46,661 nucleotides of DNA from Clostridium gallinarum (GTDB taxonomy: Bacteria > Bacillota > Clostridia > Clostridiales > Clostridiaceae): contig NZ_JACSQZ010000022.1 in the NCBI RefSeq assembly GCF_014836325.1, forward strand, positions 1 to 46,661. The letters are read 5' to 3'. The number at the start of each line of letters is the position of its first letter. Position 1 is the stretch's first letter. Both the position numbers and the translations under genes were made by a program. Positions 9,869 through 20,422 of the stretch are shown piece by piece. The notes beneath the pieces are model-generated. The model was not told the DNA's origin. It was given only the letters and a program-made list of their open reading frames with translations, and searched no databases.

Positions 9869-10733
9869 AATAATAGAAAAAACTAAGCTTTGGTTTAGCC
9901 TTTCATTCATAATTATAATAATAGGATTAGGATTTACCTTTACTAAAGGTTTAAATTTCGGGATAGATTTTAAAGGCGGAACTAAAATGGTTGTAGAGTT
10001 AGGCGCTGGATTTAATAAGCCAGAAGCCGATGAAATTGTAAAAGCATTAGTACCTGATGCAGTAACAAATGAAGCAAATGAGGTACAGTATGAAATAAAG
10101 TCTAAGGACTTGGATAGTGCTAAAGTAGCAGAAGTGTTCAAAGCATTACAAGATAAATATGATTTAGAAGATAATAAATTATTATCTCAAGTAGAAATAG
10201 GAGCATCAGTAGGTAAGGATCTTACAAGAAACTCTATTGTGGCATTATTTGTAGCATGCGCTGCAATGCTTGTATATATAGCAATTAGATTTAAGATGGA
10301 TTATGGTTTAGCTGCAATTATAGCACTTGTGCATGATTTATTAATAACAATAAGTGTTTATGCTATATTTAACATACCAGTTAACACACCATTTATTGCA
10401 GCAATATTAACAATAGTAGGTTACTCTATAAATGATACAATTGTTATTTTTGATAGAATGAGAGAAAATTCTAAGAATATGAGAAGAGCATCAGATACTG
10501 AAATAGCTAATAAGAGTTTAACTCAAACTATGTCAAGATCTATAAATACTACACTAACAACATTAATTACAATTATTGCTGTAAACATATTTGTGCCAAC
10601 AGTTAGAGAGTTCTCATTCCCTCTAATTATAGGTATAGCAGCAGGTGCATACTCTTCTATATTTATAGCTGCACCAACATGGGTTATTTTAAGAAAAAAA
10701 CAATCTAAAAAATCTAATACTAATGTGGCTTAA
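9861..10733 (+). CDS. secF: Protein translocase subunit SecF
   Basis: A 290-aa partner of SecD. FTFTKGLNFGIDFKGGTKM in the N-terminal region and the membrane core with TIVGYSINDTIVIFDRMREN are diagnostic. Six membrane helices fit the SecF pattern. The start overlaps the last codons of secD by 8 bp, implying translational coupling, with AAAAGGGGG upstream inside secD. The unit ends at a strong terminator. Confidence 0.96.
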   Translation: MLKIIEKTKLWFSLSFIIIIIGLGFTFTKGLNFGIDFKGGTKMVVELGAGFNKPEADEIVKALVPDAVTNEANEVQYEIKSKDLDSAKVAEVFKALQDKYDLEDNKLLSQVEIGASVGKDLTRNSIVALFVACAAMLVYIAIRFKMDYGLAAIIALVHDLLITISVYAIFNIPVNTPFIAAILTIVGYSINDTIVIFDRMRENSKNMRRASDTEIANKSLTQTMSRSINTTLTTLITIIAVNIFVPTVREFSFPLIIGIAAGAYSSIFIAAPTWVILRKKQSKKSNTNVA

Positions 10734-10755
10734 TAGTTAAAAATATAAAAAAAAT

Positions 10756-10794
10756 ATAAACCTCCTTAATAATTTGGAGGTTTATTGTTTTTTT
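10756..10794 (+). terminator. Intrinsic terminator after secF
   Basis: Perfect 10-bp stem ATAAACCTCC/GGAGGTTTAT (10756-10765 with 10776-10785), then TGTTTTTTT. Confidence 0.92.
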
Positions 10795-10871
10795 ATAAGA
10801 AAACATTTGTAATATTTAAGTTTTTACATTATAATATATGTGTTTTCTTAAGTTTTATGGAGGAGTTTATA

Positions 10872-11723
10872 ATGCGTAAGTTTTGGGAGAGTATTTATAG
10901 TCCAAATTATATTAGTGGATATAATCCCTTTATACTTAAAAATATGAACAAAGCTATTGAACATATGGTAGAAGCTATAAATAATAGAAAAAAGATAGTT
11001 CTTTATGGTGTGCCAAATGTTGATGGACTATGTGCTATATCATCTTTAAACTTAGTATTAAAGTATTTAAATGCTGATACAGAGTATATAATCCATGATG
11101 AAGATTCTAATTCTAAAATAACTTCTGAAAGTATAAAAAATGAAGTTAGCTTCTTAGGGGGGCAAGTTTTAATAACTTTAGGATTAGATTTGAAATCAGA
11201 AGAAGAAGAAAAGCTTTGTAGGGATCTTGGGATAGATTTGATAGTTTTGGAAAATAAAGAAGATAATGAAGAAAGAAATTATATATACATAAATCCTAGT
11301 CAAAAAGGATGTCAATATAGATATAAGAATTTATCTATTAGTGGATTAACTTTTAAATTAATGCAAGCTATTGCAATTTATTATAATATTAAAAGTATTA
11401 ATAAATATTTAGATTTAATTCTTATAGGAGAACAGTGGGCTGAAGTTCCACTAAAAGGTGAAAATGGTGTTATATTAAAGGAAGGAAGAAAATTTTTAAT
11501 TAACACAAATAATTATGGATTAAGAGCTATAATGAATTATTATAATATGGAACAAATGGATAATGAGTGCATATTAAAAATTATAGATGTAATCACTCCA
11601 ACTATAAATGCAGTTAGAATGATGGATAATGCACGGATTATTATAGAATTATTAACTACCAATAAAAAGGATAGAGCAGAGCAAATAACTAAATATTTAA
11701 ATAAATCTAAGATAACTATATAA
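10872..11723 (+). CDS. Degenerate RecJ-like DHH-domain protein, probably catalytically inactive
   Basis: A 283-aa protein. It aligns by eye with the N-terminal DHH domain of RecJ: VLYGVPNVDGLCAISS corresponds to the first aspartate motif, LIVLENKE (about 123-130) to the DHH motif, INPSQKGCQY and LSISGLTFKL to the INPK and GVGVAFKL segments, and DLILIGEQWAEVPL to the ALGTxADVVPL motif. The key acids are gone: NVDG replaces DxDG, ENK replaces DHH and AEVPL replaces ADVVPL. The C-terminal DHHA1 and OB parts of RecJ (about 550-800 aa in total) are absent. ATGGAGGAG precedes ATG 10872; a longer TTG reading would begin inside the secF terminator. The position before apt-rel is where recJ often lies in Firmicutes. 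Function unknown; the frame is intact. Confidence 0.65.
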   Translation: MRKFWESIYSPNYISGYNPFILKNMNKAIEHMVEAINNRKKIVLYGVPNVDGLCAISSLNLVLKYLNADTEYIIHDEDSNSKITSESIKNEVSFLGGQVLITLGLDLKSEEEEKLCRDLGIDLIVLENKEDNEERNYIYINPSQKGCQYRYKNLSISGLTFKLMQAIAIYYNIKSINKYLDLILIGEQWAEVPLKGENGVILKEGRKFLINTNNYGLRAIMNYYNMEQMDNECILKIIDVITPTINAVRMMDNARIIIELLTTNKKDRAEQITKYLNKSKITI

Positions 11724-11752
11724 TTATTTTAATTATTGTTAAATAATCATAT

Positions 11753-11770
11753 TATTTTCATATGAAAATA
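11753..11770. promoter_or_regulatory. Perfect 18-bp palindrome upstream of apt
   Basis: TATTTTCATATGAAAATA is a perfect dyad about 50 bp before the apt start, followed by TTATAAT, which may be a -10 element. It could be an operator or a chance AT-rich palindrome; no regulator is identified. Confidence 0.3.
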
Positions 11771-11818
11771 GTTATAATAATTATATAGTTTATAATTTTT
11801 AGTAATGGAGGAGTTATC

Positions 11819-12337
11819 ATGGATCTAAAGGAAAAAATAAGAGTAATTGAAAATTTCCCAAAGGAAGGAATTAGCTTTAAGGATATTACAACTGTTATAG
11901 GTGATGGTGAAGCATTAAAATATTCTATAGATAAAATTGTAGAACATTTAAAGGATAAGAATATAGATGTAATAGTTGGACCAGAAGCAAGAGGGTTTAT
12001 ATATGGAGTACCAGTAGCTTATGCTATGGGAATTGGTTTTGTTCCTGTAAGAAAACCAGGTAAGTTACCAGGTGAGACTGTTTCAGTAACTTATGATTTA
12101 GAATATGGTAGCGATACATTACAAATACACAAAGATGCTATAAAAAAGGGTCAAAGAGTAGCTATAGTAGATGATTTATTAGCAACTGGTGGAACTATTG
12201 AAGCAGTTGCAAAACTTGTTGAGTTAGCAGGAGGAGAAGTTGTTGCTTTAGATTTTGCAATTGAACTTACTGGACTTAATGGAAGAAATAAACTTGCCAA
12301 ATATGAAGTTATGTCATTAGTTGATTATGAGTTTTAA
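11819..12337 (+). CDS. apt: Adenine phosphoribosyltransferase
   Basis: A 172-aa purine-salvage enzyme converting adenine and PRPP to AMP. The N-terminal [18 protein letters not shown], the [10 protein letters not shown] segment and the PRPP-binding motif [13 protein letters not shown] are present. TGGAGGAG precedes the ATG. Family-typical length. It lies directly upstream of the (p)ppGpp synthetase gene, a common Firmicute arrangement, but a hairpin separates them. Confidence 0.97.
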   Translation: MDLKEKIRVIENFPKEGISFKDITTVIGDGEALKYSIDKIVEHLKDKNIDVIVGPEARGFIYGVPVAYAMGIGFVPVRKPGKLPGETVSVTYDLEYGSDTLQIHKDAIKKGQRVAIVDDLLATGGTIEAVAKLVELAGGEVVALDFAIELTGLNGRNKLAKYEVMSLVDYEF

Positions 12338-12381
12338 TATTGTTGAAATATCCTGTCGAATATTATATAATATAAGAAAAA

Positions 12382-12412
12382 TGGCTGGTTGTTAAAACCA
12401 GCCAATTATTTT
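12382..12412 (+). terminator. Hairpin between apt and rel
   Basis: Perfect 9-bp stem TGGCTGGTT/AACCAGCCA with loop GTTAA, then ATTATTTTA. The T-run is interrupted, so termination may be partial (attenuator). Confidence 0.65.
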
Positions 12413-12438
12413 AGACTAAATCAAAGGAGATAACCCAT

Positions 12439-14631
12439 ATGTATGAAAGTCTATTACAAAAAATAAAAGAAAATTGTAATAATATTGATATAAATATAGT
12501 TAAAAAAGCATATGATTTAGCTTGTGATGCTCATAAAGAGCAAAAAAGAGAATCAGGAGAGCCTTATATAACTCATCCAATAGATGTAGCTAAGATACTT
12601 GCAGAGATGGGGATGGATACTAGCACTATAGTTGCTGGTCTTCTACATGATGTAATAGAAGATACAGACTATACTTATGAAGATATAAAAAGTATGTTTA
12701 ATGAAGAAATTGCGAATTTGGTTCAAGGAGTTACTAAGCTTGGAAAAATAGAATATAAGACTAAAGAAGAGCAACAAGCAGATAACGTAAGAAAAATGCT
12801 TTTAGCTATGGCTAAAGATATAAGAGTTATTATAATAAAACTTGCAGATAGGCTTCATAATTTAAGAACTTTAAAATTTATGCCAAAAGCAAAACAAAAG
12901 CAAAAGGCAAAAGAAACTTTAGATATATATGCTCCTTTAGCTCATAGGCTTGGTATTTCTAAGATAAAGTGGGAACTTGAAGATTTATCATTTAGGTATT
13001 TACATGAGGAAGAATATTACGATTTAGTTAAAGAGATTGCGGAAAAAAGAGTTGAGAGAGAAACTTATATATCAGAGATTAAAGAAGATTTATATAATAA
13101 ACTTGAGGAATCGGAAATAGATTGTGATATAGATGGTAGACCTAAACATTTTTATAGTATATATAAAAAGATGGTAAATAAAAACAAAAGTATTGAACAA
13201 ATATTTGATTTAACAGCTATAAGAATTTTAGTTAATACAGTTAAAGATTGTTATGGTGTTTTAGGAATAGTACATACGATATATAAACCAATACCGGGGA
13301 GATTTAAGGATTATATAGCTATGCCTAAGCCTAATATGTATCAATCTCTTCATACAACAGTTATTGGACCTCAAGGAAAGACTTTTGAAATTCAAATTAG
13401 AACTTTTGAAATGCATAAAACTGCAGAATACGGTATAGCAGCCCATTGGAAGTATAAAGAAGGAGATACACAAGAAGATAAGGAAACTTCTTTTGAAAAT
13501 AAACTAGCTTGGCTTAGAGATATGCTTGAATGGCAAAAAGAGACATCAGATGCAGAAGAATTTATAGAAGGCTTTAAAATAGATTTATTTACTGATGAAA
13601 TTTTTGTATTTACTCCTAAGGGGGTAGTAATTAATTTGCCAAGTAGTGCTACACCTATTGACTTTGCTTATAGAATACATACTGATGTTGGCAATAGATG
13701 TGTAGGTGCAAAGGTTAATGGGAAAATAGTACCTCTTGATTATAAATTAAAAACAGGTGAAATAGTTGAAGTTTTAACTTCAAAAAATGCAAAGGGACCT
13801 AATATTGATTGGCTTAATATGGCTAAGAGTAATCAAGCTAAAAGTAAAATAAGACAATGGTTTAAGAAAATTAAAAAAGAAGAGAATATAGATAAGGGTA
13901 AGGAAATATTTGAAAAGGAACTTAAAAAGCAAGGAGTTATATATTCAGAAATTGCTAAAGGTGATGGATATGAAAAATCTATAAAAAGATACAATATCCA
14001 CAATATGGATGATTTATATGCTGCTATAGGAATAGGGCAAATATCGGCATCATCATACATAGCTAAATTAAAAGAAGACAATATTTTAGAAAAGCAAACA
14101 CCTGAAGTTTTAAATAGAAGTATAGATGAACATATATCTAAGTCTGACAAAAACAATAACAATAAATCTGTATCTTCAAATTCTTATGGAATAACAGTAA
14201 AGGGTGTTAATAATATAATGATTAGGTTTGCAAGATGCTGTAATCCAGTTCCAGGAGATGGAATACAAGGGTATATTACTAAAGGTAGAGGGGTATCAGT
14301 TCATAGAAGTGATTGTAGCAACTTAAAGGCATTAATTAATTATGATAGTAGTAAAGTTGTTGAAGTTTCTTGGGGAACAGCAAAGGGAGCTGCATATGTT
14401 GCAGAAATTCAAGTTAGAGCAGAGGATAGGATTGGAATATTATCTGATATTATGATAATAATTACAGAGGCAAAACTACCTTTAAATGCTTTAAATGCTA
14501 AGTCTTCTAAGGGAAATGTGGCTATGATAAATATAAAAGTAAAAATTGACTCTGTAGAACAACTAAAGGAATTTATGAGAAAGATAAGAAGACTAAAGGG
14601 TGTTATGGATGTTTATAGAATGAATAACTAG
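12439..14631 (+). CDS. rel: Bifunctional (p)ppGpp synthetase/hydrolase (Rel)
   Basis: A 730-aa stringent-response enzyme. The hydrolase HD domain has [15 protein letters not shown] and [10 protein letters not shown] (about residue 70). The synthetase domain has [13 protein letters not shown] and [16 protein letters not shown] ([19 protein letters not shown]), a zinc-finger/helical region with [17 protein letters not shown] and a C-terminal ACT domain follow in the usual order. Both catalytic halves look intact. AAAGGAG precedes the ATG. Its stop overlaps the region just before dtd, so rel and dtd are probably co-translated. Confidence 0.97.
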   Translation: MYESLLQKIKENCNNIDINIVKKAYDLACDAHKEQKRESGEPYITHPIDVAKILAEMGMDTSTIVAGLLHDVIEDTDYTYEDIKSMFNEEIANLVQGVTKLGKIEYKTKEEQQADNVRKMLLAMAKDIRVIIIKLADRLHNLRTLKFMPKAKQKQKAKETLDIYAPLAHRLGISKIKWELEDLSFRYLHEEEYYDLVKEIAEKRVERETYISEIKEDLYNKLEESEIDCDIDGRPKHFYSIYKKMVNKNKSIEQIFDLTAIRILVNTVKDCYGVLGIVHTIYKPIPGRFKDYIAMPKPNMYQSLHTTVIGPQGKTFEIQIRTFEMHKTAEYGIAAHWKYKEGDTQEDKETSFENKLAWLRDMLEWQKETSDAEEFIEGFKIDLFTDEIFVFTPKGVVINLPSSATPIDFAYRIHTDVGNRCVGAKVNGKIVPLDYKLKTGEIVEVLTSKNAKGPNIDWLNMAKSNQAKSKIRQWFKKIKKEENIDKGKEIFEKELKKQGVIYSEIAKGDGYEKSIKRYNIHNMDDLYAAIGIGQISASSYIAKLKEDNILEKQTPEVLNRSIDEHISKSDKNNNNKSVSSNSYGITVKGVNNIMIRFARCCNPVPGDGIQGYITKGRGVSVHRSDCSNLKALINYDSSKVVEVSWGTAKGAAYVAEIQVRAEDRIGILSDIMIIITEAKLPLNALNAKSSKGNVAMINIKVKIDSVEQLKEFMRKIRRLKGVMDVYRMNN

Positions 14632-14642
14632 TGAGGTATATT

Positions 14643-15092
14643 ATGAGAGTTGTAGTACAAAGAGTAACATCTTCTAGAGTTATAGTAGAAGATAAAATAG
14701 TTGGATCTATTAATAAAGGGCTTAATTTGTTAATTGGAATTTCAAAAGAAGATAGTGAAGAAGATTTAATATATTTAAGAGATAAAATAGTAAATTTAAG
14801 AATTTTTGAAGATGAAAATGATAAAATGAATTTATCTCTTTTAGATGTAAAGGGAGATATTTTAGCTATATCACAATTTACACTATATGGAGATTGTAGA
14901 AAGGGAAGAAGACCTAACTTCATGGAAGCAGAAGGTGGAGAAAGGGCTAATTCTTTATATAATAAATTTGTAGAATTACTTAGAGAAACTAATTTAAAGG
15001 TTGAGACAGGTAAATTTGGAGCTCATATGATGGTTGATATTCAAAATGATGGTCCTGTTACCTTAATATTAGATAGTAAAAAGAATTTTTAG
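14643..15092 (+). CDS. dtd: D-aminoacyl-tRNA deacylase
   Basis: A 149-aa proofreading enzyme that hydrolyses D-aminoacyl-tRNAs. Both catalytic signatures are present: SQFTL (77-81) and the C-terminal [19 protein letters not shown] at 14631 overlaps the rel stop, but GAGG (14633-14636) fits the ATG at 14643, which gives the conserved N-terminus MRVVVQRV. The rel-dtd order is common in Firmicutes. Confidence 0.96.
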   Translation: MRVVVQRVTSSRVIVEDKIVGSINKGLNLLIGISKEDSEEDLIYLRDKIVNLRIFEDENDKMNLSLLDVKGDILAISQFTLYGDCRKGRRPNFMEAEGGERANSLYNKFVELLRETNLKVETGKFGAHMMVDIQNDGPVTLILDSKKNF

Positions 15093-15107
15093 ATAGGAGG
15101 GAGTATT

Positions 15108-15710
15108 ATGATAATAAAAACATATCCACTTGGATCTTTACAAACTAACTGTTATTTAGCTATTGATGATACTACAAATAAAGCAGCAATAATTGATCCA
15201 GGGGCAAATGCTCAGTATTTAATTAAAGAAATAGATTCATTAGGGATAGAAATAGATAAAATACTTTTAACGCATTGTCATTTTGATCATAATGGTGCTG
15301 TTGTAGAACTTAAGGATAAATATAGTGTTGATGTATATTTAAATAAGGCAGAAGAAGAATATATGGAAATAGATTCTTCTGGAATTTTTGGTAAGCTACC
15401 TAAGTTTTATAAATATATAAATGAAGATGAAGAAATCAAGGTTGGAAATTTAGTATTTAAAACTATATTTACTCCTGGACATACAAAAGGTGGAACCTGC
15501 TATTTAGTTGAAGATAATGTATTTACAGGTGATACCTTATTTAATGGTTCTATTGGAAGAACTGATTTCTTAGGTGGAAGCTATAATGAAATTATTGATA
15601 GTATAGAAAATAAACTTATGGTATTAGATAATAATGTTAATGTTTATCCTGGTCATGGACCAAAATCTACTATTATTTACGAAAGAATGAAAAATCCATT
15701 CCTAGTGTAA
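15108..15710 (+). CDS. Metallo-beta-lactamase-fold hydrolase, glyoxalase II-like
   Basis: A 200-aa binuclear metal hydrolase. The motif THCHFDH (H56, H58, D60, H61), the later TPGHTKGG, FTGDTLF and the C-terminal GHGP supply the expected metal ligands. Length matches the short YcbL-type hydroxyacylglutathione hydrolase relatives. The substrate is unknown; clostridia usually lack glutathione, so another thioester may be used. The gene lies 15 bp after dtd and 11 bp before hemZ. Confidence 0.88.
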   Translation: MIIKTYPLGSLQTNCYLAIDDTTNKAAIIDPGANAQYLIKEIDSLGIEIDKILLTHCHFDHNGAVVELKDKYSVDVYLNKAEEEYMEIDSSGIFGKLPKFYKYINEDEEIKVGNLVFKTIFTPGHTKGGTCYLVEDNVFTGDTLFNGSIGRTDFLGGSYNEIIDSIENKLMVLDNNVNVYPGHGPKSTIIYERMKNPFLV

Positions 15711-15721
15711 AAGGAGAATAA

Positions 15722-17146
15722 ATGGAAGTAATAATTAAATTAAATAATTTAAAATATAGATATGATGTATATCAAATGTTTAATATATATTATCCATTAG
15801 AAGAAATTAAGTTTGAAGATAATGGAGAATATATTGTAAGTATAGATGAAAAAAAAGTAACTTTTTTATATAAAGATTTTTACAAAGAATCTATTATAGG
15901 AGATAATATTAAAGAAGATATTAAAAAGTTAATATTTTCTTCTCTTAAGGAATTAACTGGTGATTATTATCCATGGGGAATTTTAGTTGGAATAAGACCT
16001 TCTAAAATAGCTTTAAAATATCTAGAAGAAGGAAAAAGTGATGAAGAAATAATTGAATTATTTAAAGTTAAGCACTTAGCTTCAGAGGATAAGGCAAAGC
16101 TTTGTATTGAAGTTGCAAGAAAAGAAAAAGAACTTGTAAATAAAGATGAGAAGAATATTGCTATATATATTGGTATGGCTTTTTGCCCAACTAGATGTTT
16201 TTATTGTTCATTTACAGCAAATCCAATTGGTGGTAATAAAAAGCTAGTAAATCCTTATTTAGATGCATTAACATATGAAATTAGAGAAATAAAAAAATAT
16301 GTTGATGAAAGAAAATTAAATATAGAAAGTGTTTATTTTGGAGGGGGAACTCCAACTTCGGTAAGTAATGAAGAATTCGAAGCTATTATGAAGGAAATAT
16401 ATATAGCCTTTGTTAAAGATAAAAATTTAAAAGAATTTACTGTGGAATGTGGAAGACCTGATAGTATAACTTTAGAAAAACTAGAAAGTATGAAAAGATA
16501 TAATACTACTAGAATAAGTATTAATCCTCAAACTATGAACGATAACACTTTAAAGATGATAGGAAGAGGTCATACATCTAAAGATGTTATAGATAAATTT
16601 AACTTAGCAAGAAGCTTAGGTTTTAATGATATTAATATGGATATGATTATAGGACTTCCAGGTGAAGGTATAAAGGAAGTAGATTATACCGCAAATGAAA
16701 TATTAAAATTAAAACCTGATAGTTTAACAGTTCATGGACTATCATTAAAAAGAGCTTCTATTCTTTATGAGAATTTTATTTTAAAAAAAGGAATACAAAT
16801 TAAGAAGCAAGATGAGCTATCTTCAATGTATGAAATAAGTAGAGAGTTAGCTAAATCTTTAAATATTAAACCATATTATATGTATAGACAAAAAAATATG
16901 GTTGGAAATATGGAGAATTTGGGATATTCTAAAGAAGGCAAGGAATGTTTATATAATATTCAAATGATAGAGGATAAACAAACTATAATAGCATTAGGTG
17001 CTGATGCAGTATCTAAGGTTGTCTTCTTAGAAGAGGATAGAATTGAGAGATTTGGAAATGTTAAAGACATTAGAGAGTACACTAGTAGAATTAAGGAAAT
17101 GGTAGAGGGAAAGATAAAACTTTTAGACACACTTTACCTTAAATAG
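15722..17146 (+). CDS. hemZ: Oxygen-independent coproporphyrinogen III oxidase-like radical SAM protein HemZ
   Basis: A 474-aa radical SAM enzyme. An N-terminal HemZ-specific extension (1-140) includes [17 protein letters not shown]. The iron-sulfur cysteines are C155, C159 and C162 in [41 protein letters not shown] and DMIIGLPGE are conserved HemN-family segments. By family it would decarboxylate coproporphyrinogen III, but in clostridia HemZ proteins also occur without a full haem pathway, and no other haem gene is here, so the substrate is uncertain. It is tightly spaced between the hydrolase and hisS. Confidence 0.9.
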   Translation: MEVIIKLNNLKYRYDVYQMFNIYYPLEEIKFEDNGEYIVSIDEKKVTFLYKDFYKESIIGDNIKEDIKKLIFSSLKELTGDYYPWGILVGIRPSKIALKYLEEGKSDEEIIELFKVKHLASEDKAKLCIEVARKEKELVNKDEKNIAIYIGMAFCPTRCFYCSFTANPIGGNKKLVNPYLDALTYEIREIKKYVDERKLNIESVYFGGGTPTSVSNEEFEAIMKEIYIAFVKDKNLKEFTVECGRPDSITLEKLESMKRYNTTRISINPQTMNDNTLKMIGRGHTSKDVIDKFNLARSLGFNDINMDMIIGLPGEGIKEVDYTANEILKLKPDSLTVHGLSLKRASILYENFILKKGIQIKKQDELSSMYEISRELAKSLNIKPYYMYRQKNMVGNMENLGYSKEGKECLYNIQMIEDKQTIIALGADAVSKVVFLEEDRIERFGNVKDIREYTSRIKEMVEGKIKLLDTLYLK

Positions 17147-17157
17147 GAGGCGATATT

Positions 17158-18405
17158 ATGGAAATCCAAGCACCTAAGGGTACGAAGGATATGTTACCTC
17201 AAGATGCTTATAAATGGCATTATGTTGAGGGAATTTTAAGAGAAGTTTCTAAGGCTTTTGGAGTAAGGGAAATTAGAACACCTATTTTTGAACATACTGA
17301 ATTATTTTTAAGAGGTGTAGGTGAAACAACTGATATTGTGCAAAAAGAAATGTATACTTTTAATGATAAAGGTGATAGAAGTATAACTTTAAAGCCAGAA
17401 GGTACAGCACCAACAGTTAGAGCATTTATTGAAAATAGGCTTTTTAATGAAGCACAACCTACAAAATTATATTATATGATACCATGTTTTAGATATGAAA
17501 ATGTTCAAAAAGGTAGACTTAGACAATTCCATCAATATGGTGTAGAAGTTTTTGGATCTAAAGAACCTTCTATGGATGCAGAAGTAATTTCTTTAGCGAT
17601 GGAAGCTTTAAAGAGATTAGGTTTAAAAAGCTTAAGCTTAAATATAAATAATTTAGGTTGTCCGAAATGTAGACCTAAATATAATGAAGCTTTAAAAAAA
17701 TATTTAGAAGAAAATTATAACAATCTTTGCGGTGTATGCAAAACTAGATTTGAAAAAAATCCAATGAGAATCCTTGATTGTAAGGAAAGAACTTGTAAGG
17801 AAATAACTAAGAATGCTCCTATAATATTAGATTATGTATGTGAAGAATGTGATTCACACTTTACAGAAGTTAAAAAATATTTAGATGCATTAAACATAGA
17901 ATATAAAATAGATCCAGGTATAGTAAGAGGATTAGATTATTATACTAAGACTATTTTTGAAATATTAAATGATGATTTCACTGTTTGTGGTGGTGGTAGA
18001 TATGATAAACTTATTGAAGAAATAGGTGGACCAGAAATGCCAGCTGTAGGATTTGGCTTAGGCCTTGAAAGACTTATTATGACATTAGAGTCGGAAGGAA
18101 TAGAAGTTCCAAAAGAAGATGTTATAGAACTTTATATAGGAGCTAGAGGCGAAGAAGCAAAGACACAGGCTTTTGTTTTAGCAAATAAGCTAAGAACAAA
18201 TAATGTGAAAACAGAAGTAAATCATATGGGTAGAAGCATAAAGGCAGAAATGAAATATGCAAATAAAATAGGAGCAGCCTTTACTACAATTTTAGGTGAT
18301 GACGAACTTCAAAATAAAGTTTTAAAGCTTAAAAGAATGAGCGATGGTGAACAGTTTGAAGTTAGTTTAGATAATATACATGAAATAACAAAGGTTATAA
18401 AATAG
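17158..18405 (+). CDS. hisS: Histidyl-tRNA synthetase
   Basis: A 415-aa class II synthetase. Visible are the N-terminal [10 protein letters not shown], motif 2 ([20 protein letters not shown]), the histidine-specific [11 protein letters not shown] and motif 3 [10 protein letters not shown], followed by the anticodon-binding domain. TAGGAGG precedes the ATG. It forms the usual hisS-aspS pair, with 15 bp between them. No T-box precedes it, so it is probably expressed from the upstream operon. Confidence 0.97.
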   Translation: MEIQAPKGTKDMLPQDAYKWHYVEGILREVSKAFGVREIRTPIFEHTELFLRGVGETTDIVQKEMYTFNDKGDRSITLKPEGTAPTVRAFIENRLFNEAQPTKLYYMIPCFRYENVQKGRLRQFHQYGVEVFGSKEPSMDAEVISLAMEALKRLGLKSLSLNINNLGCPKCRPKYNEALKKYLEENYNNLCGVCKTRFEKNPMRILDCKERTCKEITKNAPIILDYVCEECDSHFTEVKKYLDALNIEYKIDPGIVRGLDYYTKTIFEILNDDFTVCGGGRYDKLIEEIGGPEMPAVGFGLGLERLIMTLESEGIEVPKEDVIELYIGARGEEAKTQAFVLANKLRTNNVKTEVNHMGRSIKAEMKYANKIGAAFTTILGDDELQNKVLKLKRMSDGEQFEVSLDNIHEITKVIK

Positions 18406-18420
18406 TTAGGAGGAATAATA

Positions 18421-20205
18421 ATGGGTGAAGCTTTAGCTGGATTAAAGAGAACCCTAATGTGTGGAGAAGTTAGAGAAAGTAATGTTTCTCAAAAAATCAC
18501 ATTAATGGGATGGGTGCAAAGAAACAGAAAATTAGGAGGTCTTCAATTTATAGACCTAAGAGACAGAACAGGAATTATGCAAATAGTTTTTGGAGAAGAA
18601 ATAAATGCAGAGGCTTTTGAAAAAGCAAAAGATGTAAGACCAGAGTACTGTATAGCTGTAACTGGAGAAGTAGTTTTAAGAGAAGCTCCAAATCATAATA
18701 TGCCAACAGGTTTAGTAGAACTTAAATGTGAAAGTTTAAAGGTTCTTTCAGAATCAGATACTCCTCCTATATATATAAAAGAGGGATTAGATGCTGCTGA
18801 GAATATAAGATTAAAATATAGATATTTAGATCTTAGAAGACCTGATATGCAAAGAATATTTATGATTAGAAGTAAGGTTTCTAAATCAGTTCGTGATTAT
18901 TTAGATAAAAATAATTTCTTAGAAGTAGAAACACCAATATTAAATAAAAGTACTCCAGAAGGTGCAAGAGACTATTTAGTTCCTTCAAGAAATTATCCTG
19001 GAATGTTTTATGCACTACCACAATCACCTCAAATATTTAAACAACTATTAATGGTTTCTGGATTTGATAGATATTATCAAATTGCTAAATGTTTTAGAGA
19101 TGAAGATTTAAGAGCAAATAGACAACCGGAATTTACTCAAATAGACTTAGAAATGAGCTTTGTTGAGGCTGATGATGTTATGGCAATGAATGAAGGGTTA
19201 ATTGCTCATGTATTTAAAGAAGTAGCAGGAGTAGATGTTAAGCTTCCAATTAAGAGAATGACATTTAAAGATGCTATGGAAAAATACGGTTCAGATAAAC
19301 CAGATTTAAGATTTGGAATGGAAATAACTAATATTACAGAAGACGTAAAGGATATGGATTTTGTAGTATTTAAATCAGCTATAGAAAATGGTGGTTCTGT
19401 AAGAGCTCTTTGCTTAAAGGGTGGAGCAGATCTTGGAAGAAAGCCAATTGATAAATTAGGTGAATTTGTTAAAACATATAAGGCAAAAGGTCTTGCATGG
19501 ATTCAAATTAAAGAAGATGGTATTAAATCTTCAATAGCAAAATTCTTAACTGATGATGTAACTAATGCAATTATGAAAACTATGAATGCTGAAGTTGGTG
19601 ATGCTATATTTATAGTAGCAGATAAGAATTCAGTAGTATTCCAAAGCTTAGGAGCATTAAGATTAGAACTTGCAAAACAATTTGATTTAATAAAAGATAA
19701 AAATGAATTCAACTTTACTTGGATAACTGAATTCCCTCTTTTTGAATACTCAGAAGAAGATGGAAGATACTATGCAGCTCACCATCCATTTACATCGCCT
19801 ATGGATGAAGATATAGATATGCTTGAAAGCAATCCAGGAGAAGTAAGAGCAAAAGCATATGACTTAGTTTTAAATGGTGAAGAATTAGGTGGAGGATCTA
19901 TAAGAATCCACGACTCTAAGCTTCAAGAAAAAATGTTTAAAGTTTTAGGCTTTACTGAAGAGTCAGCTAAGGAAAGATTTGGATTCTTAATAGATGCATT
20001 TAAATTTGGTCCACCACCACATGGCGGATTAGCATTTGGTCTTGATAGAATGATAATGTTCTTAGCTGGAACAGAGAATATTAAGGATGTTATAGCATTC
20101 CCTAAGAATCAAAATGCTTATTGTTATTTAAGTGAAGCACCAAATATAGTAGATGAAAATCAATTAGAAGACTTAGGTATTTCTATTGTAAAAAAAGAAG
20201 ACTAG
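18421..20205 (+). CDS. aspS: Aspartyl-tRNA synthetase
   Basis: A 594-aa bacterial-type class II synthetase with an N-terminal OB-fold anticodon domain (VTLMGWVQRNRKLG-like, about 28-45), motif 2 (IAKCFRDEDLRANRQPEFTQ), the bacterial GAD insertion and motif 3 (GGLAFGLDRMIMFL). The length with the GAD domain is normal. Whether it also charges tRNA-Asn cannot be judged. It ends the operon at a strong terminator. Confidence 0.97.
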   Translation: MGEALAGLKRTLMCGEVRESNVSQKITLMGWVQRNRKLGGLQFIDLRDRTGIMQIVFGEEINAEAFEKAKDVRPEYCIAVTGEVVLREAPNHNMPTGLVELKCESLKVLSESDTPPIYIKEGLDAAENIRLKYRYLDLRRPDMQRIFMIRSKVSKSVRDYLDKNNFLEVETPILNKSTPEGARDYLVPSRNYPGMFYALPQSPQIFKQLLMVSGFDRYYQIAKCFRDEDLRANRQPEFTQIDLEMSFVEADDVMAMNEGLIAHVFKEVAGVDVKLPIKRMTFKDAMEKYGSDKPDLRFGMEITNITEDVKDMDFVVFKSAIENGGSVRALCLKGGADLGRKPIDKLGEFVKTYKAKGLAWIQIKEDGIKSSIAKFLTDDVTNAIMKTMNAEVGDAIFIVADKNSVVFQSLGALRLELAKQFDLIKDKNEFNFTWITEFPLFEYSEEDGRYYAAHHPFTSPMDEDIDMLESNPGEVRAKAYDLVLNGEELGGGSIRIHDSKLQEKMFKVLGFTEESAKERFGFLIDAFKFGPPPHGGLAFGLDRMIMFLAGTENIKDVIAFPKNQNAYCYLSEAPNIVDENQLEDLGISIVKKED

Positions 20206-20237
20206 ATAGTTAATAATTGAAAATATAATTTATTTAT

Positions 20238-20277
20238 AAAGAGATAGTTTTATTTAAACTATCTCTTTTAATATATT
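20238..20277 (+). terminator. Intrinsic terminator after aspS
   Basis: Perfect 13-bp stem AAAGAGATAGTTT/AAACTATCTCTTT (20238-20250 with 20256-20268), loop TATTT, then an AT-rich tail with a short T-run. Confidence 0.85.
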
Positions 20278-20422
20278 TTAATTTAAATGAGATATAATTA
20301 AAATATATATTTATCAAGTAATTGATATTAGATGTAAATTAAAAAAGTTATAAGAAATATCATCAATATTATGTAATTTATGGTAAAATATAAATGTATT
20401 TTATATTAAAGGGGATGTAAAT

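Noticed and set aside
10785..10871. Longer TTG start for the RecJ-like protein
   Set aside because: It would begin within the secF terminator, has no ribosome binding site, and ATG 10872 has ATGGAGGAG upstream.
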